From Nemertoderma westbladi (lineage: Eukaryota > Xenacoelomorpha > Nemertodermatida > Nemertodermatidae), in contig JAUCBJ010001912.1 in NCBI GenBank assembly GCA_032718475.1, forward strand, positions 1 to 50,482: DNA of 50,482 nucleotides. The letters run 5' to 3'. Shown here in pieces: positions 40,387 through 49,734 of the stretch. The notes below the pieces were generated by a model. The model searched no databases. It had not been told where the DNA came from and saw only the letters and a program-made list of their open reading frames with translations. The position numbers and the translations under genes are program-made. Numbering within the stretch: the first letter of the stretch is position 1; every line of letters begins with the position of its first letter.

Positions 40387-42474
40387 TCAATCTGGATGTC
40401 TGCGCCGGAGATCTACACATTTATAAGCCCACTTACTTTGTAACCATCCGGGAAACTTCCGGGCGATCTGTCGGAGGTTTAGAATGTTGTTCACCTGGTC
40501 CTCCTTATTTAAGGGCTTCAGAGTATAGTAGGCATCCTTCATAGAGTCGGAGAATTCCTGGATGTTCTGTGGGTCCCCTAGTGATCCCGCGTCCTGTATC
40601 AGTCTCTCTAGAGTTTTATTAATTATAGTTCCGGTATTTCCGTATCTTTTATCTAGAGTTTTCCATGCGTCATAGTATGCCTCATGAGAACCTCCTTCAA
40701 AACATGCAATAATTCTGCGTGGTTTGTCGCCCAGGTATTGCGATAAATATACCAATTTCTGTGCGTCGGCTATGTCCGTTGATCCGATCTGCGCAAAGAA
40801 CCGTTTCTTGAATCTGAGGTAATCGACGGGATCTCCTTCGAAGGTGCGAATCTCCATCTTAGGCATGGCAAGGCGGTTCTCCAACGCCCGGATGATGCTG
40901 ACGTCGTCTGAACTAGAGTGACTCGGAGGGTTATAGTTATTGGCACTCACTCTCATACTTGATGGATCAATAATAGGTGGAGTTTTAATAATGACGCGGC
41001 TACGAGTTTGTGGTGTGGATGTAAATGGGTTGTTAGATCGGGGAGTGGCGTCCCGTTCCGAGTCCCTTTCAGGCTCGTACTTGGGTACACTCGCTGTCTT
41101 GGGGTTGGATGGGAAATAAGGTTCCTCATTCTTTAGCGTAGCCGGTGGGGGATGGAACACCGGGGCTTGTGCCGATAGCGTAGACTGTTTGGTAGGCGGG
41201 ATCTCGGGTTTCGGAAGTTTCGCCGCTGTTGGTGTAAATGACTTTTCTAACTCCGGTACCGGGATTGGTTCATATTCCTGATCTATATCCCTTTCCCAGT
41301 CCTCGTAGAGTTGAATATCTCGTTCTATAAGTGCGGCTTCGTATTCCGCGAGTTTTGCAATATCCGCATTCTTTTTGTGGATGAGAATTGCTTGGGCCTC
41401 GGCGTGTTGTTTACGCATTTCTGCTTCCCATTTACGTTGTTCGATCTCTCGTTCGGCCTCTCGTCCGCGTTGTTCGGCCTCCTGTTTACGTTGTTCGGCC
41501 TGTCGTTCGTCCTCCCGTCTATGTTGTTCGGCCTCTCGTCTATGTTGTTCGGCCTGCCGTTCGTCCTCTCGTTTACGTTGTTCGGCCTGTCGTTCGTCCT
41601 CCCGTCTATGTTGTTCGGCCTCCCGTCTATGTTGTTCGGCCTCTCGTCTATGTTGTTCGGCCTGTCGTTCGTCCTCTCGTTTACGTTGTTCGGCCTGCCG
41701 TTCGTCCTCTCGTCTATGTTGTTCGGCCTCCTGTTCGCGTTGTTCGGCCTGCCGTTCGGCCTCTCGTCTATGTTGTTCGGCCTCCTGTTCGCGTTGTTCG
41801 GCCTGCCGTTCGGCCGCTTGTTCGGCCTCTCGCTTTTGTGTTTCGGCGGCTAATACATCTTGCTCGGCTTGCAGTTGAATATACTCATCTTCCATCCGAG
41901 CTTTGAGGGCTAATGCCTTCCGTTCTCGCAGTTGGTCTCGGAGTGGCGGCGCCCCTTGAGAACTGCGCGCTGAGCCGGATATCTCGCTCCTAGCGCTGGA
42001 GTGCTGATTTCTAGCGGACCCCGTTCTCTTTCGATGTACTGCTGTCCTGATGCTGGAGGATCGTACTGATTCCGCGTCTGTTCTTTCAGCCCTCTTGTAA
42101 TACTGTTCTTCATAGCCTCTCACAAGGCTGAGGGTCCTCCGGTGTTGTTTGCGGAACCCATCTAGATGTACAACGTGTTCTTCCAACTTGGGGTAGTTTT
42201 CCTGATCAGTGGAGGGAACGAGCTCTTGGTACGCCTGTATCATTCTTTCGTACCGCTGTAGGATATTTCGGATACTTTGAAGCTGAGTTTGTACCTCATT
42301 GAGGGGGGTTTTGACTCCCTTGAGTTGTTTCTCCATCCGTTGATACGCTCGGGTTACTCCGCCTTTGAGAGCCCCTAGCCGACGGGTCATGTTCTTGACG
42401 TTTGGTACCTCGTCGGCTTCCGAGTCTGTGTGGTGATCCATCTCGTCGGTATCGGATACGTTATTTGTCGTCAT
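40387..42474 (-). CDS. BEL B gag: coiled coil and capsid
   Basis: A 695-codon frame. N-terminal helices (NMTRRLGALKGGV, then YQRMEKQLKGV) are followed by a Ser/Arg region and a long repetitive coiled coil encoded at about 41410-41850 (blocks such as QHRREAERQAEQREQE). After a Pro-rich linker comes a DUF1759-type capsid region (KMEIRTFEGDPVDYLRFKKR, then DAQKLVYLSQYLGDKPRRI and AWKTLDKRYGNT). The ATG overlaps the ORF0 stop as ATGA. The frame ends in TGA directly before the nucleocapsid coding region. One copy of the LTR 22-bp motif lies inside this frame at 41057-41078. Confidence 0.85.
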   Translation of the reverse strand: MTTNNVSDTDEMDHHTDSEADEVPNVKNMTRRLGALKGGVTRAYQRMEKQLKGVKTPLNEVQTQLQSIRNILQRYERMIQAYQELVPSTDQENYPKLEEHVVHLDGFRKQHRRTLSLVRGYEEQYYKRAERTDAESVRSSSIRTAVHRKRTGSARNQHSSARSEISGSARSSQGAPPLRDQLRERKALALKARMEDEYIQLQAEQDVLAAETQKREAEQAAERQAEQREQEAEQHRREAERQAEQREQEAEQHRREDERQAEQRKREDERQAEQHRREAEQHRREAEQHRREDERQAEQRKREDERQAEQHRREAEQHRREDERQAEQRKQEAEQRGREAEREIEQRKWEAEMRKQHAEAQAILIHKKNADIAKLAEYEAALIERDIQLYEDWERDIDQEYEPIPVPELEKSFTPTAAKLPKPEIPPTKQSTLSAQAPVFHPPPATLKNEEPYFPSNPKTASVPKYEPERDSERDATPRSNNPFTSTPQTRSRVIIKTPPIIDPSSMRVSANNYNPPSHSSSDDVSIIRALENRLAMPKMEIRTFEGDPVDYLRFKKRFFAQIGSTDIADAQKLVYLSQYLGDKPRRIIACFEGGSHEAYYDAWKTLDKRYGNTGTIINKTLERLIQDAGSLGDPQNIQEFSDSMKDAYYTLKPLNKEDQVNNILNLRQIARKFPGWLQSKWAYKCVDLRRRHPD
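41410..41850 (-). repeat. Coding minisatellite in BEL B gag
   Basis: Tandem 15-, 30- and 45-bp units built from TTGTTCGGCC and CGTCTATG/CGTTTACG blocks (plus strand) encode alternating REAEQHR, REDERQAEQ and RKREDERQAEQ coiled-coil segments. All unit lengths are multiples of 15 bp, so copy-number changes keep the frame. Confidence 0.85.
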
Positions 42475-42662
42475 TGTAACGCCTCGTCGATAGCTAGATA
42501 CGCGATGTCATAAAACAGTTCCTCGTAGGTATTGTACTCAGCTTGGACCACCCGAACGGTAATCCTGAATCGTCCGACGTTCGTTCCTTGTACTTCAACT
42601 TCGACGTGCCAGATTCCTGGGTCAACTTGGATTATATCAATGGGTGTGATCGATACTTCCAT
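42471..42662 (-). CDS. BEL B ORF0, 63 aa, overlapping gag start
   Basis: A complete ATG-to-TGA frame in the leader, read toward gag. Its stop and the gag start share bases as ATGA (42471-42474), the layout used for termination-reinitiation. The product alternates hydrophobic and polar residues (IWHVEVEVQG, RFRITVRVVQAEYN) and ends in a helix-like FYDIAYLAIDEAL, which looks like a real small fold. No homologue is known to me. A chance frame is possible at this length, but the exact overlap makes coding likely. Confidence 0.55.
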   Translation of the reverse strand: MEVSITPIDIIQVDPGIWHVEVEVQGTNVGRFRITVRVVQAEYNTYEELFYDIAYLAIDEALQ

Positions 42663-42865
42663 TCCCTGTTAACAACTCTCCAAATATGTGATCTGCCGAC
42701 TACAAGTTGGTTAGATCGAGTTTGTTGATTAATTAAACCACGACTTCGTCTCAACTCAAATACCAGAGTTTCCTCGTAGTGGGTGCTGGCAAGCACGTAG
42801 AGAGTTTTTGAAGAGTATTGAAGGATTCTCAACTTCCACCAGTTGAAGTTGACCGTAATTATTCT

Positions 42866-42892
42866 TAATTTTGACACCCTGTCAAAATTAAC
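42866..42892. repeat. Perfect 12-bp inverted repeat beside BEL B 5' LTR
   Basis: TTAATTTTGACA and TGTCAAAATTAA are separated by CCC. It lies 21 bp from the inner edge of the 5' LTR, in the leader where the primer-binding site is expected. No TGG-starting primer site is visible right at the LTR edge, so this structure may mark an unusual priming or dimerisation site. Confidence 0.6.
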
Positions 42893-42913
42893 CGCATTAA
42901 TTATTCTTAATTT

Positions 42914-44522
42914 TGTTGCCATTATCCCAACACCAGGGGGGAAAAACGCCGATGCTGGAGACGTGACTTTACAGACCACCGAGCCCCGGCCAGTCACCGG
43001 ATATTGATTGTGGAGAAGGAATGTTTTCTGAGATACAAGTTTGCGGTTGATAAAAAGCTGCATTAGTTGGATATACTCTTTAATGTAACTTCCTACAGTT
43101 GAAACCTGTTCAACATCATTGAAACCTGAAACCTGATTAAGAATAATTTTGGGCTTCCCCAAATCAATATACACCAAATATTCACAATAATTATACACGA
43201 TAATATAAATCCCTACGGTATATTATTTAATTACCCACTGTTCACTCAGATTTTAGCCTACCTAATGTTCCCCAGATTTTCCCTTGGTCCTAGTCTTAGT
43301 GCCGTAGTGTCGGTGTCGGTCGACCCTGTCGCGTGTCCGTTCCACCCCTCACGAACCCCGAAGGGAACGATCATCGAGAACCAGCACGGCTTGGCTAAGG
43401 GTCGGTCCAGTCAGTAGACTCTGTCGCGTATCCGTACCACCCCTCTCGAACCCCGAAGGGATCGGTCATCGAGAACCAGTACGGCTTGGCTAGGAGTCTG
43501 TCGTGTCGGTGGACCCGTTCGCGTGTCCGTTCCACCCCTCACGAACCCCGAAGGGTTCGATCATCGAGAACCAGAACGGCTTGGCTAGGGGTCCGTCGGT
43601 TCATCGCAGAAACCCAACCACCTAGGCTTTCCGAATCCCTTTCAGGCTCGTAGTCGCTTCGGCAGCCGAGAAACTGCTCCGAACAGTCGGTAGGCCAGTA
43701 GAGTCTAGTCCTTTGTCTTTCGACCCCGTCGCGTGTCCGTTCCACCCCTCACGAACCCCGAAGGGAACGATCATCGAGAACCAGTACGGCTTGGCTAAGG
43801 GGTCTGTCGTCGGTTCCCGTCGCAGATCCCGGTACAAGCAGTCAGCGTTCCGAGTTCTTTTCAGTCTCGTAATAGCTGCCGTTGACCAGAGACCGCTAAG
43901 GGCAGTCCTCGTCGAACCCGTCCTGTGGCCAGCCCTTTCGCATGTCCATCCCACCCCTCGCGAACCCCGAAGGGATCGGTCATCGAGAACCAGTACGGCT
44001 TAGCTCAGGGGGCAGTCATTAGTCGGCCACCCGTTCGCGTGTCCGCTCCACCCCTCACGAACCCCGAAGGGTTCGATCATCGAGAACCAGAACAGCTTGG
44101 CTACTAAGGGGCTGTCGTTTCCCGTCGCAAATCCCTGACACAAGCAGTCAGCGGTCCGAGTTCTTTTCAGTCTCGTAATGGCTGCTGTTGGCCAGGGACC
44201 GCTAAGGGCAGTCCTTGTCCTTTACGCCTGGCGCATTACCAAATCCACCCCTACAGGCAGCAGGAAGTTGGCCAGGGCCTAATAGTACTCAGGCTAACCT
44301 GAATACTGCTTGCATTTTCCATCCCCCCCCTGGCCCTTATAACTATGAAATTATTCCCGTACCCTGTAAGTTGCCCCAAAGTTCGCCCATAAATCGCCCC
44401 CAGTTTATTGAATGTGCCCAAAACCCATGGTCCCGCACCCAGTAGTAATATCGGAATAATCAATTTTAATAAAATACAAAAATATTCAACTCGCGTTATG
44501 GAAAGTTGAAATACCGCGAACA
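42914..44522 (-). repeat. BEL B 5' LTR (1609 bp)
   Basis: Collinear with 29965-31573 at +12949 and of the same length. It contains the same six units and three 22-bp motifs (43630, 43849 and 44155). Differences from the 3' LTR are isolated substitutions such as G/A at 30686/43635 and in the sixth unit. Confidence 0.95.
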
Positions 44523-44527
44523 AAAGG

Positions 44528-44722
44528 ACTTGATTGAATTGTAATGAATTTATAGAGGGAAATAGGAAACCACTCATGGTTTGGCAATCCATGAGCGTGT
44601 AATGTTGCCAGGGGGCCTACATCGCGGAATGACAGTTGATATATATCGTTTTCGGACTCAAACTTTTTAATATAGTCGTGATTTCCTCGAGAAACCATTT
44701 ATAGTGGTTTCTGGGGGGAGTT
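44528..44722 (+). other. BEL A 3' end after the BEL B insertion
   Basis: This is the last 195 bp of BEL A interior. It holds the hairpin GAAACCA/TGGTTTC (about 44691-44711) and ends in TGGGGGGAGTT, the polypurine tract directly before the 3' LTR. Confidence 0.8.
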
Positions 44723-45502
44723 TGTTCCCGACTATAGTCAGTATTTAATCGTACAGTATGGCCCAAAATTCTTATCACCTGTTATTGCCGTAGAAATTCC
44801 ATTTTATTGAGAGAGAATGTCATGACGTCATAACATGACGTCACAAAAGTAAAAGTATAGTGTATCTTGCATGAAGGCTTGCTCGCCTCATGTTCATAAG
44901 AGAATTATCATATCCTATAATGAGTGAGTGAATATTAGAACCATTTAAAGTGAAAGGACACATTGAGTGAGAGGCAACAATGGAAGTGTAAGGCATCCTC
45001 TGGGATTTACCCTCACCTGTGTATATTGGTGTATAACGTATTATATTTTGGCCCCATTTTCTATGGCCTATTGTTGTTTGGTAAACCAATCCCAGATGGC
45101 TTTCCTTCCATTCATATATGACAAGAGCAGGATGACATTAGATTCATTCTGTCGATATAACTTTGTAGAAACGTTACATAGTTTTCACCGTTCGTTCTTT
45201 CGTTCGTTCGTTTATTGTTTGATTCGACTTGTTTCACGAACTTTTTGGACTCTATTCAGTGACCTATTGGTCACTGAACTTAACTATTATTGTTCTAATT
45301 GAACTGAACGTACAGTGCATTTGTACTGTACGTGTTATAAGTCATTTGTTTGAAGGAAGGAAGCGTCATCATGTGATTGTGCACTGGTGCCGTTTATACA
45401 TATTGAACATTAAAGTAACTAGGACTTGAACTGAGTTTTCTTGACGAACGAAACGGACGCGTAGAAACGACGTTCTTAGAGGGAAAGAATATCGACGGAA
45501 CA
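44723..45502 (+). repeat. BEL A 3' LTR (780 bp)
   Basis: Collinear with 19397-20176 at +25326 over its whole length and followed by TCTGC, the target duplication. Alone it would look like a solo LTR. Its right flank matches only the left flank of the distant 5' LTR, which proves the pairing. Confidence 0.95.
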
Positions 45503-45507
45503 TCTGC

Positions 45508-45613
45508 AGCTAATACCTGCATACTGTAATGAACTAGCCCATGACACCGGATTGCTGTCGGCGTTACTGAGGACGATGGGCGTTTCCCCAACATCGCACC
45601 TCACCGGACGCTT
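45508..45613 (-). mobile_element. Retroposon Y, 5' part
   Basis: Second part of the retroposon split by BEL A, followed by the right copy of the 11-bp duplication GTGGAGTAGAT (45614-45624). It is more GC-rich than the other part. On the minus strand it starts AAGCGTCCGGTGAGG. Confidence 0.7.
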
Positions 45614-45624
45614 GTGGAGTAGAT

Positions 45625-46870
45625 GGTGTTCCCCCTGAGGTCTTTAAAATACCTGAGTGTTTAAAGCTCATCTATCCCATCATAGTAGACATGTACCGAA
45701 AAACAAGAGTCCCACAAGAAATGAAAACAAATAAGTTGGTGCCAGTTCCCAAGAAGGGCAACCTAACACTCTATGGTTCTTTTCGGGGAATCTCATTGAT
45801 CTCGATTGCTGCAAAGCTATACAATAGGATTCTATTAAATCGCATCAGGGATCCCATTGAGAGACTGCTCCGTGGAAATCAGAATGGGTTCCGTAAAGGT
45901 CGTGGGACCATGGAGCCCATTTTGGCACTTAGAAGGATAATTGAAGAGTTATCAAAAAAGAAAGACAGGCATCTGGCTGTTATCTTTGTTGACTTCTTCA
46001 AGGCCTTTGATTCAGTCTCTCGCTCACGTATGTTCAGCATACTTTCAATATATGGGATTCCTGATGAAATTATTGCAGCAATCAGATCAGTATACGATGG
46101 TTCGACAACATTTGTGTCTACTGTTGATGGTGACACAGAACCATTTGAAGTGTTATGGGGCGTCCTCCAAGGAGACACACTTGCACCATTCTTGTTCCTT
46201 ATTGTGGTTGACTATGTTCTACGCATGTCCTTAGATCATTATAATGATGATGGGGTGATGATAACTCCACCTACTGGCTCCACAAGTCGAGGAAATCCTG
46301 CCAAGTACCTAACTGATCTAGACTTTGCTGATGACTTAGGAGTACTCTCAGAATCATTAGAGGGAGCCCAAAGACTCCTCAGCTCATTGGAACATGCTGC
46401 TTCTAGTGTTGGTCTTTTTATTAACTCCAGAAAGACCAAAATTCTGACAGTTAACTTTGAAAGTCCTCAGCAAGTCTCTGATCGGATGAGCATAAGCTCA
46501 AAGGATGGTATGCTTGAGCATGTGGACGACTTCTGTTACCTGGGATCATGGATCCGGAAGTCAGGTGAGTACCTTCGAATACGTAAGGGAAAGGCATGGG
46601 CAGCCTTGAATAGGCTTTCCAGGATTTGGAAGTCACCGATAATTAATCGGAAACTCAAGGTCCGATTATTTAGAGCAGCAGTAGTTCCAGTACTCCTCTA
46701 CGGGAGTCCATGCTGGGCTCTAACTGCTGAGGACACCAAATCTCTGGATGGCACATTCACAAGAATGCTACGCCGGGTTCATTGTGTCAAGTACAATGCA
46801 CACATCTCCAACCAGACACTATATAACATTGGAGGTGTCTCACTGGTTCCCCCAACCATTGCATTCAAGA
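45625..46870 (+). pseudogene. LINE A, 3' segment: reverse transcriptase
   Basis: The RT frame is open from the right target duplication (GTGGAGTAGAT, then GVPPEVFK) to about 46870. Visible blocks: LYGSFRGISLISIAAKLYNRIL, NQNGFRKGRGTMEPIL, VIFVDFFKAFDSVSRS (motif A), GVLQGDTLAPFLF (motif B), LTDLDFADDLGVL (FADD, about 46315-46350), FCYLGSWI and RAAVVPVLLYGSPCW. With the upstream APE endonuclease this is an APE-type LINE, possibly RTE- or I-like. I do not assign the clade. It loses its natural 3' end where LINE B begins. The RT itself shows no lesion, but the element is split and broken upstream. Confidence 0.88.
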
Positions 46871-46874
46871 CTGT

Positions 46875-48487
46875 AATGCATTTACACTTCGACCGTTCTC
46901 CAGTGATCACCGCCTTATTGTGGCCAAGGTAAGACTTAGTCTGCGTGCTAGCAGAACAACGAAATCTGCCTTGCCGCGGCATGACTGGTCCTCTCTGTTG
47001 CAACAGCCACGTGTGAGATCCAGCTTCACACTACAGCTGAGCAACAGGTATGAGGCTCTTGCCTCTGAGGCGGCAGATCACTGTGAGGGCTATACTGCCT
47101 TTACAGAAGCAGTTAAGTTAGCAGCTGCAGAAACAGTTCCTGTATACCCTCGAAACAGGAAAAGGGCCCCCTGGACTGACAACAAAATTCAGAAGTGCCG
47201 AAATGACCTTCATAAGGCGCAGAAAGAGTCCCGACTCAAACAGACTACAGCGGCCAAGAATGCATTTAAGGCTGCATCTAGGTCCCTAAACAGGCAGTAC
47301 TCTGTTAATCTACAGGAGCTAATAAACCAAAAGGTTGATGCCATCAATGATGCTGACGACAGCAGGCAATCATCCCAGGCATGGAAATCGATCAATCTGC
47401 TTACTGGGCGGAAAAGCCAACCAACCACCAAGGTTAAGGCTGAATCACCAGCCGATCGCCTCAATGGTTGGAAAACCCACTTTGAAAAGCTCCTCAATAA
47501 TGACAGGGTATTGCCTGATAACTTTATAGAAGTAAAAGTGTCTGAGTCTGTACTCCCAGATATTCCCATTGGCGATATCTCCTTTGCAGAAGTGAAGGCT
47601 GCTGCAAAGAGCATTAAGACCAATCGTGCCAGTGGAGTAGATGGTGTTCCCCCTGAGGTCTTTAAAATACCTGAGTGTTTAAAGCTCATTTATCCCATCA
47701 TAGAGACATGTACCGAACAACAAGAGTCCCACAAGAAATGAAAACAAATAAGTTGGTGCCAGTTCCCAAGAAGGGCAACCTAACACTCTATGGTTCTTTT
47801 CGGGGAATCTCATTGATCTCGATTGCTGCAAAGCTATACAATAGGATTCTATTAAATCGCATCAGGGATCCCATTGAGAGACTGCTCCGTGGAAATCAGA
47901 ATGGGTTCCGTAAAGGTCGTGGGACCATGGAGCCCATTTTGGCACTTAGAAGGATAAATTGAAGAGTTATCAAAAAAGAAAGACAGGCATCTGGCTGTTA
48001 TCTTTGTTGACTTCTTCAAGGCCTTTGATTCAGTCTCTCGCTCACGTATGTTCAGCATACTTTCATTATATGGGATTCCTGATGAAATTATTGCAGCAAT
48101 CAGATCAGTATACGATGGTTCGACAACATTTGTGTCTACTGTTGATGGTGACACAGAACCATTTGAAGTGTTATGGGGCGTCCTCCAAGGAGACACACTT
48201 GCACCATTCTTGTTCATTATTGTGGTTGACTATGTTCTATGCATGTCCTTAGATCATTATAATGATGATGGGGTGATGATAACTCCACCTACTGGCTCCA
48301 GAAGTCGAGGAAATCCTGCCAAGTACCTAACTGATCTAGACTTTGCTGATGACTTAGGAGTACTCTCAGAATCATTAGAGGGAGCCCAAAGGCTCCTCAG
48401 CTCATTGGAACATGCTGCTTCTAGTGTTGGTCTTTTTATTAACTCCAGAAAGACCAAAATTCTGACAGTTAACTTTGAAAGTCCTCT
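46875..48487 (+). pseudogene. LINE B: second partial LINE copy, head-to-tail
   Basis: Starts inside the endonuclease-RT linker (AAGACTGTAATGCATTTACA, as at 12205) and runs through the linker and RT to FESP, where it is cut off at 48487. It is about 98 percent identical to LINE A by eye, and uninterrupted, so it serves as the reference for the Gypsy and Y insertion sites. A small deletion near 47701 and a 1-bp insertion near 47957 shift the RT frame twice. FADD is kept at about 48340-48351. Confidence 0.88.
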
Positions 48488-48834
48488 TTAACTTTAACTT
48501 TAATTATTATTTCTTTCATAACATTACATTATTGCACGAACAATTAATTATTGGTTGTATATAATATTGAATGCAAGTACAGTTGGGCAATAGCAGAGCT
48601 AGTATAGCCCAACTGTACACACTATGTAATGCTATGGGGGCGGGGGGTTGGGGGGGGGGGGGGGGGGGTCTTTCTTTACTTACTTAATGAAAATAATATT
48701 GATAAAATGAATCAATTCAAAATTATAAACTCGCAGTTTGTCTGACCGGTATGCAAATAGTACTGAACCACTCAGCCCTATCCACCTATTGTATTGCAGT
48801 ATCTTAGTATTGCTGTATTGCAGCTTTAAGTTCA
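48488..48834. other. Non-coding spacer with poly-G tract
   Basis: AT-rich, with G runs at 48636-48640, 48642-48647 and 48650-48668. No gene is seen. Confidence 0.6.
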
Positions 48835-48838
48835 TTAA

Positions 48839-49730
48839 GGGGGGTATACCCCCCCATGAACCTTTTTTTAAAATGGCTGTCAATTAGTGTTAAATGATAA
48901 TATTGCTATTTTGTCATGGTCAACCACTGTATGGAAGGCCAAATAGCCTTTATAGTAAAATTTGAAAATTTATAGCCTCCCCCTAGCGGCTGGCGGCGGA
49001 ATTAAAGATTTCACTAAAATTGCTACTAGTCCCTCAATTTTGGTCCAAATTTCTTGAAACCAACTTTTTTGGACTCAGCGTGATCGACTCTACAAAAGTT
49101 ATCTTATAGAATTTTTAATTAGCCATTTTTATTTTAATTAATTAAATTAATTAATTAATTATCATATTTTTAATTAAAATTGGCTAATTAGAAAAAATGG
49201 TAATATTTATCAAAATTCCATAAGATAACTTTTAAAGAGCTTCCAAAGCTCGTTCGAACGAGCCATAAACGAAGAAAATTGGTTAAAAAATGACGGAGGA
49301 GTAGTAATTTGAAAATGAAAGATGTCATTCCGAGAAAATGACCTTCAAAGTTTAAACCGTCCCGCCAAAATTGGCTGTCTGCGTTCTGGTTGGTTAATTA
49401 TTTCCGGCACGAAGGATGCACACCAACGAGCTAAAATGTTCATTACGGGGGTTTTCAGGGTCGCTGATTTCATTTCCGATGACAGTTTTAATTTTTGTTG
49501 GAATCTAGTCTGTCCGTCTGTTTGTCGGTCTTCTGTCGTTCTTACAATTTGACGGACAGACCGTCATACATAAAAACAGTGATAACTCGAGAACTGAAAG
49601 AGGTCTCACTAAGCGGTTTTCAGATTTGTAATCCTCATTAAATTCTGCACTAGATGAAATAAAGAAACAACAATTGGAAAATTTTACCTGAGGGGGGGTA
49701 TACTACCCCCCCCCCCCCCCCCCCCCCCCC
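48839..49730. mobile_element. MITE of 892 bp with TTAA target duplication
   Basis: It is flanked by TTAA on both sides (48835-48838 and 49731-49734). The left end is GGGGGGTATACCCCCC and the right end is its inverted counterpart GGGGGGGTATACTACCCCC extended by a long C run. Internally an imperfect inverted repeat flanks an AT core (AAAAGTTATCTTATAGAAT near 49095 and ATTCCATAAGATAACTTTT near 49215). It has no transposase. TTAA duplication is typical of piggyBac and Kolobok families. The C-run length may be an assembly artefact. Confidence 0.8.
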
Positions 49731-49734
49731 TTAA

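Larger units (their letters stand above)
29965..44522 (-). mobile_element. BEL B: 14.6-kb BEL/Pao LTR retrotransposon with extra ORFs, inserted in BEL A
   Basis: LTRs of 1609 bp each (29965-31573 and 42914-44522; TGTTGCC...CGAACA on the plus strand). The target duplication is AAAGG (29960-29964 and 44523-44527). Element orientation is minus, so the right copy is the 5' LTR. Order on the minus strand: 5' LTR, leader with ORF0, gag, pro-RT-RNase H, integrase, a 1.2-kb repeat-bearing spacer, ORF3, polypurine tract, 3' LTR. About a dozen LTR mismatches are visible by eye, under 1 percent. The size and the large 3' ORF are unusual for BEL/Pao. Confidence 0.93.
19397..45502 (+). mobile_element. BEL A: BEL/Pao LTR retrotransposon inserted in retroposon Y
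   Basis: Bounded by 780-bp LTRs (19397-20176 and 44723-45502) and the 5-bp target duplication TCTGC (19392-19396 and 45503-45507). Its interior holds gag and pol at 20248-28991. It is itself interrupted by a TIR element in gag (22263-23167) and by the whole minus-strand BEL B (29965-44522). Without inserts it is about 10.6 kb. The LTRs are almost identical by eye (one clear difference, near 19445), so it is young. It cannot be active: gag is split and the integrase is frameshifted. Confidence 0.93.

Noticed and set aside
41311-41906. Plus-strand frames of 167-180 codons opposite BEL B gag
   Set aside because: They are antisense shadows of the coding minisatellite in gag.
44723-45502. Solo LTR independent of BEL A
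   Set aside because: Its right flank TCTGC matches the left flank of the LTR at 19397, and a polypurine tract precedes it, so it is the 3' LTR of BEL A.
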